Positions 8,554-17,262 of a DNA stretch of 64,000 nt are shown here, one piece after another. The DNA is from Streptomyces rubellomurinus (GTDB lineage: Bacteria > Actinomycetota > Actinomycetes > Streptomycetales > Streptomycetaceae), in assembly GCF_000961885.1 (NCBI RefSeq), contig NZ_JZKH01000002.1, positions 144,843-208,842 of the forward strand, given 5' to 3'. The notes under the pieces are model-generated. The model ran no database searches and was not told where the DNA came from. It saw only the letters and a program-made list of their open reading frames with translations. Both the position numbers and the translations under genes were made by a program. How positions within the stretch are numbered: the stretch's first letter is position 1; each line of letters starts with the position of its first letter.

Positions 8554-9147
8554 ATGGACGCCATGGCGACGCATCTCCCGCTCCCCCGCACGCTGCTGCT
8601 CGGCGGCGCCCGGTCCGGCAAGTCCACCCGCGCCGAGCAGCTGCTGGCCGAGCACCCCGACGTCCTGTACGTGGCCACCGGCGGCACCCGGGACGGCGAC
8701 GCCGAGTGGGCCCAGCGGGTCGCCCTGCACCGGGAGCGGCGGCCGGCGAGCTGGCGCACCGCGGAGACCTGCGAGCTGGAGGCCGTCCTCGCCGACACCG
8801 CCGACCCGGCGCCGGTGCTGGTCGACTGCCTGGCTCTGTGGCTCACCGCCGTCATGGACGAGTGCGGCGCCTGGGACGACGGGGTGTGGGCGGACGGCGG
8901 CGAGGCGGCGGTGCAGCGGCGCTGCGAGTCGCTGGCCCGGGCCTGGGCGGCCACCGGGCGCACGGTGGTGGCGGTCAGCAACGAGGTCGGCATGGGCGTC
9001 GTCCCGGCGACCGCCGCCGGGCGGCGCTTCCGGGACACCCTGGGCCGGCTCAACATGGCCGTCGCGGACGCCTCGGAGCGCGTGCTGCTGGTCGTCGCGG
9101 GGCAGGTTCTGACGGTCAAGCCGAGCCCGAATACCTGTGGCGTGTAG
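8554..9147 (+). CDS. cobU: Adenosylcobinamide kinase / adenosylcobinamide-phosphate guanylyltransferase CobU
   Basis: This bifunctional enzyme of 194-197 residues phosphorylates adenosylcobinamide and then activates it as the GDP derivative for nucleotide-loop assembly of cobalamin. The P-loop GGARSGKST lies near residue 17. The strand VLVDCLALWL and the motif VVAVSNEVGMGVVP are typical of CobU. The start is ATG 8554 or 8563 (MATHLPL). It is followed 11 bases later by cobT. The block continues with cobS, giving the three late steps of lower-ligand attachment. Confidence 0.93.
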   Translation: MDAMATHLPLPRTLLLGGARSGKSTRAEQLLAEHPDVLYVATGGTRDGDAEWAQRVALHRERRPASWRTAETCELEAVLADTADPAPVLVDCLALWLTAVMDECGAWDDGVWADGGEAAVQRRCESLARAWAATGRTVVAVSNEVGMGVVPATAAGRRFRDTLGRLNMAVADASERVLLVVAGQVLTVKPSPNTCGV

Positions 9148-9158
9148 CCTTCCGACCG

Positions 9159-10283
9159 ATGGACACGACCGTGGATCTCGATACGTTCTCCTCGCTCGTC
9201 GAGCGCCCCGACGAGAGCGCCCGGCGGGCCGCCGACGAACGCTGGCAGGCGGCCGACCGGCCGCGCGGCGGGCTCGGGAAGCTGGAGGAGCTGGGCAGCT
9301 GGCTGTCGTCCGTGCAGGGGCGCTCCCCGGTGCGGCCGGTGACGGCCCCCAAGGTGGTGCTGTTCGCCGGTGACCACGGCGTGGCATCGCTCGGGGTCTC
9401 CCGGCTGCCCGCCGAGGGCGGCACCGCGGCACGGGTGCGGGCGGTGCTGGACGGCAGCGCGCCGGTCGCCCGGCTGGCCGCGCGCTACGGCGCCGAGGTG
9501 CGGGTGGTCGACGTCGCGGTCGACGCCGACCCCGCCGACTTCCCGGAGGAGGTGACCGCGCACCGCGTCCGCCGCGGCTCCGGCCGGATCGACGTCGAGG
9601 ACGCGCTCACCCCCGCGGAGACCGTCCGGGCGTTCCGGGCCGGCATGGCCGTCGCCGACGAGGAGGCCGACGCCGGCACCGACCTGGTGCTGCTCGGCGA
9701 CCTCGGGGTCGGCTCCACCACGGTGGCCGGCGTGCTGGTCGGCGCGCTGTGCGGGACGGACGCGGCCGCGGTGTGCGGGCGCGGCTCCGGCATCGACGAC
9801 CGGGTGTGGATGGTCAAGTGCGCCACCATCCGCGACGCGCTGCGGCGGGCCCGTCCGGTGCTCGGCGACCAGCTGGCGCTGCTCGGCACCACCGGCGGCG
9901 CCGACTTCGCCGCCATCACCGGCTTCCTGCTGCAGGCCGCCGCCCGCCGCCTGCCGGTGGTGCTGGACGGCGTCGTCTCGGCCGCCTGCGCGCTGGTCGC
10001 CCAGCGGATCGCCTTCCGGGCGCCGGAGTGGTGGCGGGCCGGGCAGCCCAGCGGTGAGCCCGCGCAGGCCAAGGCGTACGACCGGCTGACCCTGACCCCG
10101 CTGCAGGACCAGGGCATCACCATGGGCGAGGGCGTCGGCGCGCTGCTGGCGCTGCCGCTGCTGCAGGCCGCCGGGGACACCCTGGCGGACGAGGCGCCGG
10201 AGCCGTACGCGCCGCGGGCGCCGAAGGAGCCGAAGCCGCAGCCGCAACTGCCCTCCGCGGCGGACCTGCTCCGGCGGCTGTAG
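9159..10283 (+). CDS. cobT: Nicotinate-nucleotide--dimethylbenzimidazole phosphoribosyltransferase CobT
   Basis: The 374-residue enzyme makes alpha-ribazole phosphate from nicotinate mononucleotide and dimethylbenzimidazole. Family motifs are PRGGLGKLEELGSWL near the N terminus, FAGDHGVASLGVS, GDLGVGSTT, and the C-terminal MGEGVGALLALPLL containing the catalytic glutamate. The start is ATG 9159. The open frame extends further upstream but has no family similarity there and overlaps cobU. The last 35 residues are Pro/Lys/Glu-rich and extend past the normal end of the fold. It is probably translated from the cobU transcript. Confidence 0.94.
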   Translation: MDTTVDLDTFSSLVERPDESARRAADERWQAADRPRGGLGKLEELGSWLSSVQGRSPVRPVTAPKVVLFAGDHGVASLGVSRLPAEGGTAARVRAVLDGSAPVARLAARYGAEVRVVDVAVDADPADFPEEVTAHRVRRGSGRIDVEDALTPAETVRAFRAGMAVADEEADAGTDLVLLGDLGVGSTTVAGVLVGALCGTDAAAVCGRGSGIDDRVWMVKCATIRDALRRARPVLGDQLALLGTTGGADFAAITGFLLQAAARRLPVVLDGVVSAACALVAQRIAFRAPEWWRAGQPSGEPAQAKAYDRLTLTPLQDQGITMGEGVGALLALPLLQAAGDTLADEAPEPYAPRAPKEPKPQPQLPSAADLLRRL

Positions 10284-10342
10284 CCACGACCCACCCGACT
10301 GCCGCGCCATCGGCCCGACTTCGGGAACGGGCTCCGGCCTTC

Positions 10343-10369
10343 CCCGCGCCCGCTCAGCGGGCGCGGGGT
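10343..10369 (+). terminator. Hairpin between cobT and cobS
   Basis: A perfect 13-bp inverted repeat (10343-10355 and 10357-10369) is followed by TTTCTC. It looks like a real terminator or attenuator and lies 33 bases before the cobS start. Confidence 0.7.
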
Positions 10370-10401
10370 TTCTCGTTGCACACGTAGGAGGAGCAGGGCC
10401 G

Positions 10402-11193
10402 ATGCCGGACGAGCGGGAACGGGCCGACTGGGCCGAGGGGTTGCGGTTCGCGTTCGGGACGCTGTCGGTGCTGCGGGTACGGGTCGACCGCTGGGACCGC
10501 GCGGCGGGCGCCCGGGCGATGGCGGCGGCGCCGCTGGTGGGGCTGGCGCTGGGCGCGATCGCGGCCGGCGCCGGGGCGTTCACCGCCTGGCGGGCCGGCG
10601 GACCGCTCGGCGCGGTGGCCGCGGTCGGCGTGCTCGCCGCGCTGACCCGGGGGCTGCACCTGGACGGCCTCGCGGACGTCGCGGACGGGCTGGGCAGCGG
10701 CAAGCCGGCCGAGGACGCCCTGCGGATCATGAAGCAGTCCGACATCGGACCGTTCGGCGTGCTGACCCTGCTCCTGGTGCTGCTGGCCCAGGTCGCCGCG
10801 CTGGCCGGGCAGTTCGGGCACTCGACGCTGCGCGGCGCGCTCGCCGTGCTGGCCTCGGCGGCCGCCGCCCGCTGCGCGCTCGCCTGGGGCTGCCTGCGGT
10901 CGGTGCCGGCCGCCCGGCCGGGCGGGCTCGGCGCGATGGTGGCGAGCACGGTGACCCCGGCCGCGGCGCTCGCCGCGACCGGCGGCACGGCCCTGGCCCT
11001 GGCGCTGCTCGGACTGTTCGACGGATGGTCAGCCCTGCGCCTGCCCGCGGCCGTTGCGCTCGGCGTCGGCGGTGCCCGACTGCTGCTCAGCCGGTGTGTC
11101 CGGCGCCTCGGCGGAATCACCGGGGACGTGCTCGGCGCGATGGCGGAGACGGCCGCGACGGGCACCCTGTTCGCCTTGGCGTTGCTCGGCTGA
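10402..11193 (+). CDS. cobS: Adenosylcobinamide-GDP ribazoletransferase (cobalamin synthase) CobS
   Basis: The 263-residue integral membrane protein joins adenosylcobinamide-GDP to alpha-ribazole, the last step of nucleotide-loop assembly. The family motif LTRGLHLDGLADVADGLG (around residues 77-94) and the following KQSDIGPFGVLTLLLVLL helix are clear. Several more hydrophobic Ala/Leu-rich segments follow to the C terminus. ATG 10402 has GGAGGAG about 7 bases upstream. A hairpin separates it from cobT, so part of its expression may come from readthrough. Confidence 0.93.
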   Translation: MPDERERADWAEGLRFAFGTLSVLRVRVDRWDRAAGARAMAAAPLVGLALGAIAAGAGAFTAWRAGGPLGAVAAVGVLAALTRGLHLDGLADVADGLGSGKPAEDALRIMKQSDIGPFGVLTLLLVLLAQVAALAGQFGHSTLRGALAVLASAAAARCALAWGCLRSVPAARPGGLGAMVASTVTPAAALAATGGTALALALLGLFDGWSALRLPAAVALGVGGARLLLSRCVRRLGGITGDVLGAMAETAATGTLFALALLG

Positions 11194-11450
11194 CACCGGG
11201 CGGCGCGTGATCCCACCATGCGGACTACCATGCGTGGAGCACCGCAGCCCTGCACCGTGGCAGGTCCTGCCCGTCCGGCCCGTACCGCGGAGCCGGGGCC
11301 TCTGGTGTGCGCGGCCGCGACGGCGGACGCGCGCGCCAGGGGGCCCGGACCCGGAGGCGCGCCGGCGGACCGGCCTGCGACGGCGGGCTGCGCCGGTGCG
11401 GCAGCCTCGCCGCGACCGGCCGTGGACCGCGAAAGAACAGGACGCATTAC

Positions 11451-12956
11451 GTGACTGCATTGTCTGTGAGCACCTCCTCCGCCGCCTCACTGCGCGCGGA
11501 CGCCCTGGTGGTCGGTGTCGCCAAGGGCCCCAAGGGCATCGTGCTGGCCCCGGGCGCCGAGGCCGTGAACGAGGCGTTCGAGGGCAAGCTGGCCGAGGTC
11601 CTCGGCACCCTGGGCGCCACCGGCGCCGAGGGCGAGACCGTCAAGGTGCCCTCCGCCGCCGGCCTGAAGGCCGCGCTCGTGCTCGCGGTCGGCCTCGGCG
11701 AGGCCGCCGAGTCCGGTTACGAGCTGGAGGCGCTGCGCCGCGCCGCCGGTGTCGCCGCCCGCACCCTGGCCGGCACCAAGAAGGCCGCGCTGGCCCTGCC
11801 GGCCGAGTCCGCCGAGGAGATCGAGGCGCTGGCGCTGGGCGGTCTGCTCGGCTCGTACGCCTTCGGCGCCTACAAGGGCGAGGGCAACGGCAAGGAGCCG
11901 GTCGGCGAGCTGGTCCTGCTGACCGCCCGCAAGGGCAGCAAGGACGCCAAGGCGGCCGTCGAGCGCGCCACCGCGCTCGGCGAGGAGATGAACCGCGCCC
12001 GCGACCTGGTCAACACCGCGCCGAACGACCTGAACCCGAAGAGCTTCGCCGCGATCGCCCAGGCGGCCGGCAAGGAGCACGGCCTCAAGGTCGAGGTGCT
12101 GGACGAGAAGGCGCTGACCAAGGGCGGCTTCGGCGGCCTGCTGGGCGTCGGCACCGGCTCGGTCAACCCGCCGCGGCTGGTGAAGGTGGCCTACACCCAC
12201 CCGAAGGCGAAGGCCACGCTGGCCTTCGTCGGCAAGGGCATCACCTACGACTCGGGCGGCATCTCGCTGAAGCCGGCCGGCCACAACGAGACCATGAAGT
12301 GCGACATGGCCGGCGCCGCCGCCGTGTTCGCCGCCGTGGTCGCCGCCAAGCGCCTGGGCCTGACCGTCAACGTGACCGCCTGGCTCGCGCTGGCCGAGAA
12401 CATGCCGTCCGGCTCCGCCACCCGCCCCGGCGACGTGCTGCGGATGTACGGCGGCAAGACCGTCGAGGTGCTGAACACGGACGCCGAGGGCCGCCTGGTG
12501 CTGGCCGACGCGATCGTGAAGGCCGGCGAGGAGCAGCCGGACGTCATCGTCGACGTGGCGACCCTGACCGGCGCCATGGTGCTGGCCCTGGGCAACCGCA
12601 CCTTCGGCGTGATGGCCAACGACGACGAGCTGCGCGACACCCTGCACGCCCTGGCGGGCGAGGTCGGCGAGCAGTCCTGGCCGATGCCGCTGCCGGCCGA
12701 CCTGCGCAAGGGCATGACCGACTCGACCATCGCCGACCTGGCCAACATGGGCGAGCGGATGGGCGGCGGCCTGGTGGCCGGCCTGTTCCTGAAGGAGTTC
12801 GTGGCCGAGGGCATCGACTGGGCGCACCTGGACATCGCCGGCCCGGCGTTCCACGAGGGCGCGCCGTACGGCTACACCCCGAAGGGCGGCACCGCGAGCG
12901 CGGTGCGCACCCTGGTCCGCTTCGCCGAGCAGACGGCCGCCAACGGCAAGGCCTGA
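11451..12956 (+). CDS. pepA: Leucyl aminopeptidase (M17 family)
   Basis: The cytoplasmic di-metal aminopeptidase has 501 residues. The active-site lysine and metal-binding aspartate appear in GKGITYDSGG. The family signature NTDAEGRLVLADA carries further metal ligands and the catalytic arginine. The N-terminal 160 residues form the variable macro-like domain typical of M17 hexamers. GTG 11451 was chosen because it begins TALSVSTSSA and because the 48 residues upstream are Arg/Gly-rich noise. The gene is monocistronic, ending at the 12974-13006 hairpin, and lies directly before lpdA-sucB as in other streptomycetes. Confidence 0.94.
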   Translation: MTALSVSTSSAASLRADALVVGVAKGPKGIVLAPGAEAVNEAFEGKLAEVLGTLGATGAEGETVKVPSAAGLKAALVLAVGLGEAAESGYELEALRRAAGVAARTLAGTKKAALALPAESAEEIEALALGGLLGSYAFGAYKGEGNGKEPVGELVLLTARKGSKDAKAAVERATALGEEMNRARDLVNTAPNDLNPKSFAAIAQAAGKEHGLKVEVLDEKALTKGGFGGLLGVGTGSVNPPRLVKVAYTHPKAKATLAFVGKGITYDSGGISLKPAGHNETMKCDMAGAAAVFAAVVAAKRLGLTVNVTAWLALAENMPSGSATRPGDVLRMYGGKTVEVLNTDAEGRLVLADAIVKAGEEQPDVIVDVATLTGAMVLALGNRTFGVMANDDELRDTLHALAGEVGEQSWPMPLPADLRKGMTDSTIADLANMGERMGGGLVAGLFLKEFVAEGIDWAHLDIAGPAFHEGAPYGYTPKGGTASAVRTLVRFAEQTAANGKA

Positions 12957-12973
12957 TCCGGTAGCGCTCCACG

Positions 12974-13006
12974 ACGGGGCCCGGCGCACTGCGCGCCGGG
13001 CCCCGT
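12974..13006 (+). terminator. Terminator hairpin after pepA
   Basis: A perfect 14-bp inverted repeat (12974-12987 and 12993-13006, five-base loop) is followed by TTTCG. Confidence 0.8.
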
Positions 13007-13358
13007 TTCGTGCTCTCCGGCGGGTTACCTGCGAGTAGGACGCGAATGTGGCGCGCACCCCTGTTCGCTGCGGGCGAAACTTTGTTCCACAGTGCGGAAG
13101 AGCCCCCGCCGGGCGGTGCGGAAGACGCCCGTCCGGCGGCTGTCAACACCGCGTTGAGCTGGGATGATGCCCTTCGCCAGGGGGTGTCACCGCCCCGGTG
13201 ACCACTCTGTGGGACGCCTCCGGGGCAGACCCGGACATCAGCCACCGCGAACAAGTGCGAAGATGTATTTCCGGCACGACTGGGCGCCCCACAAAGGCTT
13301 CCGACCCACCGGACCGCGACCGGCCCGGCGACCCACCCCATTGCATGGAGGACGTGAC
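13007..13358 (+). other. Upstream region of lpdA without a gene
   Basis: About 350 bp between the pepA terminator and lpdA has no supportable ORF and must contain the lpdA promoter. The ribosome binding site GGAGG is visible just before the GTG at 13359. No clear operator was found. Confidence 0.5.
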
Positions 13359-14747
13359 GTGGCGAACGACGCCAGCACCGTTTTCGACGTAGTCATTCTC
13401 GGAGGCGGAAGCGGCGGTTACGCCGCGGCGCTCCGCGCCGCTCAGCTGGGTCTGAGCGTCGCCCTGGTCGAGAAGGGTGAGCTCGGCGGCACCTGCCTGC
13501 ACCGCGGCTGCATCCCGACCAAGGCCCTGCTGCACGCCGCCGAGATCGCGGACGAGACGAAGGAGGCCGCCGAGTTCGGCGTGCTGGCCACCTTCCAGGG
13601 CATCGACATCAACGGCGTCCACAAGTACAAGGACGACGTCATCGCCGGCCTGTACAAGGGCCTGCAGGGCCTGGTGGCCTCGCGCAAGGTGACCTTCGTC
13701 CAGGGCGAGGGCAAGCTCTCCTCGCAGACCTCGGTGGACGTCAACGGCCAGCGCATCGAAGGCCGCCACATCGTCCTGGCCACCGGTTCGGTGCCGCGCT
13801 CGATCCCCGGCCTGGAGATCGACGGCAACCGCGTGATCTCCTCGGACCACGCCCTCAAGCTCGACCGGATCCCGAAGTCGGCCGTCATCCTGGGCGGCGG
13901 CGTCATCGGCGTCGAGTTCGCCTCGGTCTGGAAGTCCTTCGGCGTCGAGGTCACCATCGTCGAGGCGCTGCCGCACCTCGTCCCGCTGGAGGACGAGAAC
14001 TCCTCCAAGCTGCTGGAGCGCGCGTTCCGCAAGCGCGGCATCAAGTTCGAGCTGAAGGCCCGCTTCTCCGGCGTCGAGTACACCGAGACCGGTGTCCGCG
14101 TCTCCACCGAGAACGGCAAGCAGATCGACGCCGACCTGCTGCTCGTCGCCATCGGCCGCGGCCCGGTCTCGGCCGGCCTCGGCTACGAGGAGAACGGCGT
14201 CGCGATGGACCGCGGCTACGTCCTGGTCGACGAGTACATGCGCACCAACGTGCCCACCATCTCGGCCGTCGGCGACCTCGCCCCGACCCTGCAGCTCGCC
14301 CACGTCGGCTTCGCCGAGGGCATCCTGGTCGCCGAGCGCCTGGCCGGCCTCAAGCCGATGCCGATCGACTACGACGGCGTCCCGCGCGTGACCTACTCCA
14401 ACCCCGAGGTGGCCTCCGTGGGCATCTCCGAGGCCAAGGCCGTCGAGCTGTACGGCAAGGAGAAGGTCGTCACCCTGAAGTACAACCTGGCCGGCAACGG
14501 CAAGAGCAAGATCCTGAAGACCGCCGGCGAGATCAAGCTCGTCCAGGTCAAGGACGGCGCCGTGGTCGGCGTCCACATGGTCGGCGCCCGCATGGGCGAG
14601 CAGGTCGGCGAAGCCCAGCTGATCTACAACTGGGAGGCCCTCCCGGCCGAGGTCGCGCAGCTGATCCACGCGCACCCGACCCAGTCCGAGGCCCTGGGCG
14701 AGGCGCACCTGGCGCTGGCCGGCAAGCCGCTGCACGCGCACGACTGA
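13359..14747 (+). CDS. lpdA: Dihydrolipoyl dehydrogenase (E3)
   Basis: The 462-residue flavoprotein reoxidises dihydrolipoyl groups of 2-oxoacid dehydrogenase complexes with NAD. The order is: FAD-binding GGGSGGYAAALRAA at the N terminus, redox-active disulfide in GGTCLHRGCIPTK, NAD-binding GGGVIGVEFASVW, and a C-terminal dimerisation domain ending in HAHPTQSEALGEAHL with the active-site His-Glu pair. GTG 13359 has GGAGGAC upstream. It is followed by sucB after 66 bp on the same strand, so E3 and E2 are likely co-expressed. Confidence 0.96.
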   Translation: MANDASTVFDVVILGGGSGGYAAALRAAQLGLSVALVEKGELGGTCLHRGCIPTKALLHAAEIADETKEAAEFGVLATFQGIDINGVHKYKDDVIAGLYKGLQGLVASRKVTFVQGEGKLSSQTSVDVNGQRIEGRHIVLATGSVPRSIPGLEIDGNRVISSDHALKLDRIPKSAVILGGGVIGVEFASVWKSFGVEVTIVEALPHLVPLEDENSSKLLERAFRKRGIKFELKARFSGVEYTETGVRVSTENGKQIDADLLLVAIGRGPVSAGLGYEENGVAMDRGYVLVDEYMRTNVPTISAVGDLAPTLQLAHVGFAEGILVAERLAGLKPMPIDYDGVPRVTYSNPEVASVGISEAKAVELYGKEKVVTLKYNLAGNGKSKILKTAGEIKLVQVKDGAVVGVHMVGARMGEQVGEAQLIYNWEALPAEVAQLIHAHPTQSEALGEAHLALAGKPLHAHD

Positions 14748-14813
14748 TCGCGCCCACCACCCCCCTTTTCCAGTACTTCCCGTACGCAAGACTTGATAGG
14801 AGTCGCTGAAACC

Positions 14814-16592
14814 ATGGCGGTCTCAGTAACACTGCCCGCGCTGGGCGAGAGCGTTTCCGAGGGCACCGTCACCCGCTGGCTGAAGGCCGAGGGTGAGCGT
14901 GTCGAGGTCGACGAGCCGCTGCTCGAGGTCTCGACCGACAAGGTCGACACCGAGATCCCGGCCCCGGCTTCCGGCATCCTGGCCTCGATCAAGGTCGGCG
15001 AGGACGAGACCGTCGAGGTCGGCGCCGAGCTGGCGATCATCGACGACGGCTCCGGTGCTCCGGTCGCCGCTGCCGCCCCGGCCGCCGAGGCCGCGCCCGC
15101 CGCCGCCCCGGCTGCCCCGGTCGCCGCTCCGGCTCCGGTCGCCGAGGCCCCGGCTGCCGCTCCGGCCGCCGCCGCTCCGGCCGCCCCGGCCGGCGACGCC
15201 ACCCCGGTGCTGCTGCCCGCGCTGGGCGAGTCGGTCACCGAGGGCACCGTCACCCGCTGGCTGAAGGCCGAGGGTGAGACGGTCGAGGTCGACGAGCCGC
15301 TGCTCGAGGTCTCCACCGACAAGGTCGACACCGAGATCCCGTCGCCGGTCGCCGGTACGCTGGTGAAGATCCTGGTCGGCGAGGACGAGACCGCCGAGGT
15401 CGGCGCCCAGCTCGCGCTGATCGGTGCCGCCGGTGCCGTCGCCGCCGCCCCGGCCCCGGCTGCCGCCCCGGCTCCGGCCGCTGCCCCGGCCCCCGTTGCC
15501 GCTCCGGCTCCGGCCGCTGCCCCGGCCCCCGTTGCCGCTCCGGCTCCGGTCGCCGCCGCCCCGGCCGCCCCGGTCGCCGCTCCGGCTCCGGCTCCGGCTC
15601 CGGTCGCTGCCCCGGCTCCCGTTGCCGCTCCGGCTCCGGTCGCCCCGGCCGCCCCGGTGGCCGACGCCGGTGACGCCTACGTCACCCCGCTGGTGCGCAA
15701 GCTCGCCGCCGAGCACGGCGTGGAGCTGTCCTCCGTCGCCGGCACCGGCGTCGGCGGCCGCATCCGCAAGCAGGACGTCATCGCCGCCGCGGAGGCCGCC
15801 AAGGCCGCCCCGGCCCCGGTCGCCGCTGCCGCCCCGGCCGCCGCGCCGAAGGCCGCCGCCGCGCCGTCCGCCCTGCGCGGCCAGACGGTCAAGATGACCC
15901 GCATGCGCAAGGTCATCGGCGACAACATGATGAAGGCCCTGCACGAGCAGGCCCAGCTGACCAGCGTGGTCGAGGTGGACGTCACCAAGATCATGTCGCT
16001 GCGCGGCAAGGCCAAGGACTCCTTCCTCGCCCGCGAGGGCGTCAAGCTGTCCCCGATGCCGTTCTTCGTCAAGGCCGCCGCCCAGGCGCTGAAGGCCCAC
16101 GCGGTCATCAACGCCCGGATCAACGAGGCCGAGGGCACCATCACCTACTTCGACACCGAGAACATCGGTATCGCGGTGGACTCGGAGAAGGGTCTGATGA
16201 CCCCGGTCATCAAGGGTGCGGGCGACCTCAACATCGCCGGCATCTCGAAGAAGACCGCCGAGCTGGCCGACAAGGTCCGCGGCAACAAGATCACCCCGGA
16301 CGAGCTGTCCGGCGCCACCTTCACCATCAGCAACACCGGCTCGCGCGGTGCGCTGTTCGACACCGTGATCGTGCCGCCGAACCAGGTCGCCATCCTGGGC
16401 ATCGGCGCCACCGTGAAGCGCCCGGTCGTCATCGAGGCCGACGGCGGCACCGCCATCGGCATCCGCGACATGACCTACCTGTCGCTCTCCTACGACCACC
16501 GCCTGGTGGACGGCGCCGACGCCGCCCGCTACCTGGTCGCGGTCAAGGAGATCCTGGAGGCCGGCGAGTTCGAGGTCGAGCTCGGCCTGTAA
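14814..16592 (+). CDS. sucB: Dihydrolipoyllysine succinyltransferase (E2 of 2-oxoglutarate dehydrogenase)
   Basis: The 592-residue E2 has two lipoyl domains, each with the lipoylated lysine in [12 protein letters not shown] (about residues 44 and 169). Long Ala-Pro linkers join the domains. A peripheral subunit-binding domain ([14 protein letters not shown] to [15 protein letters not shown]) precedes the catalytic domain ending [12 protein letters not shown], which holds the catalytic His and Asp. In actinobacteria this E2 can serve both 2-oxoglutarate and pyruvate complexes, so the exact substrate is inferred. The Ala-Pro linker is encoded by GC-rich repetitive DNA at about 15060-15650. The lipoate is provided by lipB and lipA, further along the window. 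Confidence 0.92.
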   Translation: MAVSVTLPALGESVSEGTVTRWLKAEGERVEVDEPLLEVSTDKVDTEIPAPASGILASIKVGEDETVEVGAELAIIDDGSGAPVAAAAPAAEAAPAAAPAAPVAAPAPVAEAPAAAPAAAAPAAPAGDATPVLLPALGESVTEGTVTRWLKAEGETVEVDEPLLEVSTDKVDTEIPSPVAGTLVKILVGEDETAEVGAQLALIGAAGAVAAAPAPAAAPAPAAAPAPVAAPAPAAAPAPVAAPAPVAAAPAAPVAAPAPAPAPVAAPAPVAAPAPVAPAAPVADAGDAYVTPLVRKLAAEHGVELSSVAGTGVGGRIRKQDVIAAAEAAKAAPAPVAAAAPAAAPKAAAAPSALRGQTVKMTRMRKVIGDNMMKALHEQAQLTSVVEVDVTKIMSLRGKAKDSFLAREGVKLSPMPFFVKAAAQALKAHAVINARINEAEGTITYFDTENIGIAVDSEKGLMTPVIKGAGDLNIAGISKKTAELADKVRGNKITPDELSGATFTISNTGSRGALFDTVIVPPNQVAILGIGATVKRPVVIEADGGTAIGIRDMTYLSLSYDHRLVDGADAARYLVAVKEILEAGEFEVELGL

Positions 16593-16622
16593 GGCCCATT
16601 GGCCGTCGAACACGACGGCCGT

Positions 16623-16662
16623 GCGGAGCCCCGTGTCGTCCCGGGACGACACGGGGCTCCGC
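16623..16662 (+). terminator. Terminator palindrome after sucB
   Basis: A perfect 20-bp inverted repeat with no spacer (16623-16642 and 16643-16662) lies 31 bases after the sucB stop. Confidence 0.75.
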
Positions 16663-16729
16663 CGTTCCCGGGCATCCGCCCGGGTCGTGGCATGCGCGGA
16701 GACCGACGAACGGGGATGCTGGAGCGGTG

Positions 16730-17245
16730 ATGGACGAGACGGACTTCTGGCAGATCATCGACGAGACCCGGGACGGCGCCGACGGCGATCCCGACGAGCA
16801 GGCCGACCTGCTGGTGGAACGGCTCGTGCAGCTCACTCCGGACGATGTGATCGACTTCGCCCGGCTGTTCGAGGCCCGGTTCCAGCGCGCCTACCGGAAC
16901 GACCTGTGGGGCGCCGCCCACCTGCTGCTGGACGGCGCGTCCGAGGAGGTCTTCGACGTCTTCCGCTGCTGGCTGATCGGCCAGGGCCGGGAGGTCTTCG
17001 AGGGCGGGCTGGCCGAGCCGGACGACCTGGCGGACCTGCTGCCCGAGTTCGACGAGGAGGAGGACGGCGAGGCCGAGGACCTCGGCTACGCCGCCGACGA
17101 GGCGTACGAGCGGCTCACCGGCCTGCCGCTGCCCGAGGTGGGCGGGCAGCAGCCGGCCCGGCCGTCCGGGCCCGCGCTGGACTTCGAGGACCCGGACGTG
17201 ATGGCGAAGCGCTTCCCCAAGCTGTGGGAGCGCTACGGGTACTGA
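16730..17245 (+). CDS. DUF4240 domain protein
   Basis: The 171-residue acidic cytoplasmic protein begins MDETDFWQIIDETRD. This N-terminal helix, together with FARLFEARFQRAYRNDLWGA and FDVFRCWLIGQGREVFE, is the DUF4240 pattern. Function is unknown. There are no membrane segments or catalytic motifs. An acidic stretch (EFDEEEDGEAEDL) follows the domain. ATG 16730 is better spaced from GGAGCG than GTG 16727. It is convergent with the DUF2510 gene. Confidence 0.85.
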   Translation: MDETDFWQIIDETRDGADGDPDEQADLLVERLVQLTPDDVIDFARLFEARFQRAYRNDLWGAAHLLLDGASEEVFDVFRCWLIGQGREVFEGGLAEPDDLADLLPEFDEEEDGEAEDLGYAADEAYERLTGLPLPEVGGQQPARPSGPALDFEDPDVMAKRFPKLWERYGY

Positions 17246-17262
17246 GCCGGGGCGTCGACGCG

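Noticed and set aside
8250..11447. Antisense open frame of 1065 codons opposite cobU-cobT-cobS
   Set aside because: It is the complement-strand shadow of three well-supported cob genes; long antisense frames are normal at this GC content. Only the last 66 codons (8250-8450) are real.
15060..15650. GC-rich repetitive DNA considered as a noncoding repeat element
   Set aside because: It encodes the Ala-Pro linkers of the SucB protein and keeps its frame.
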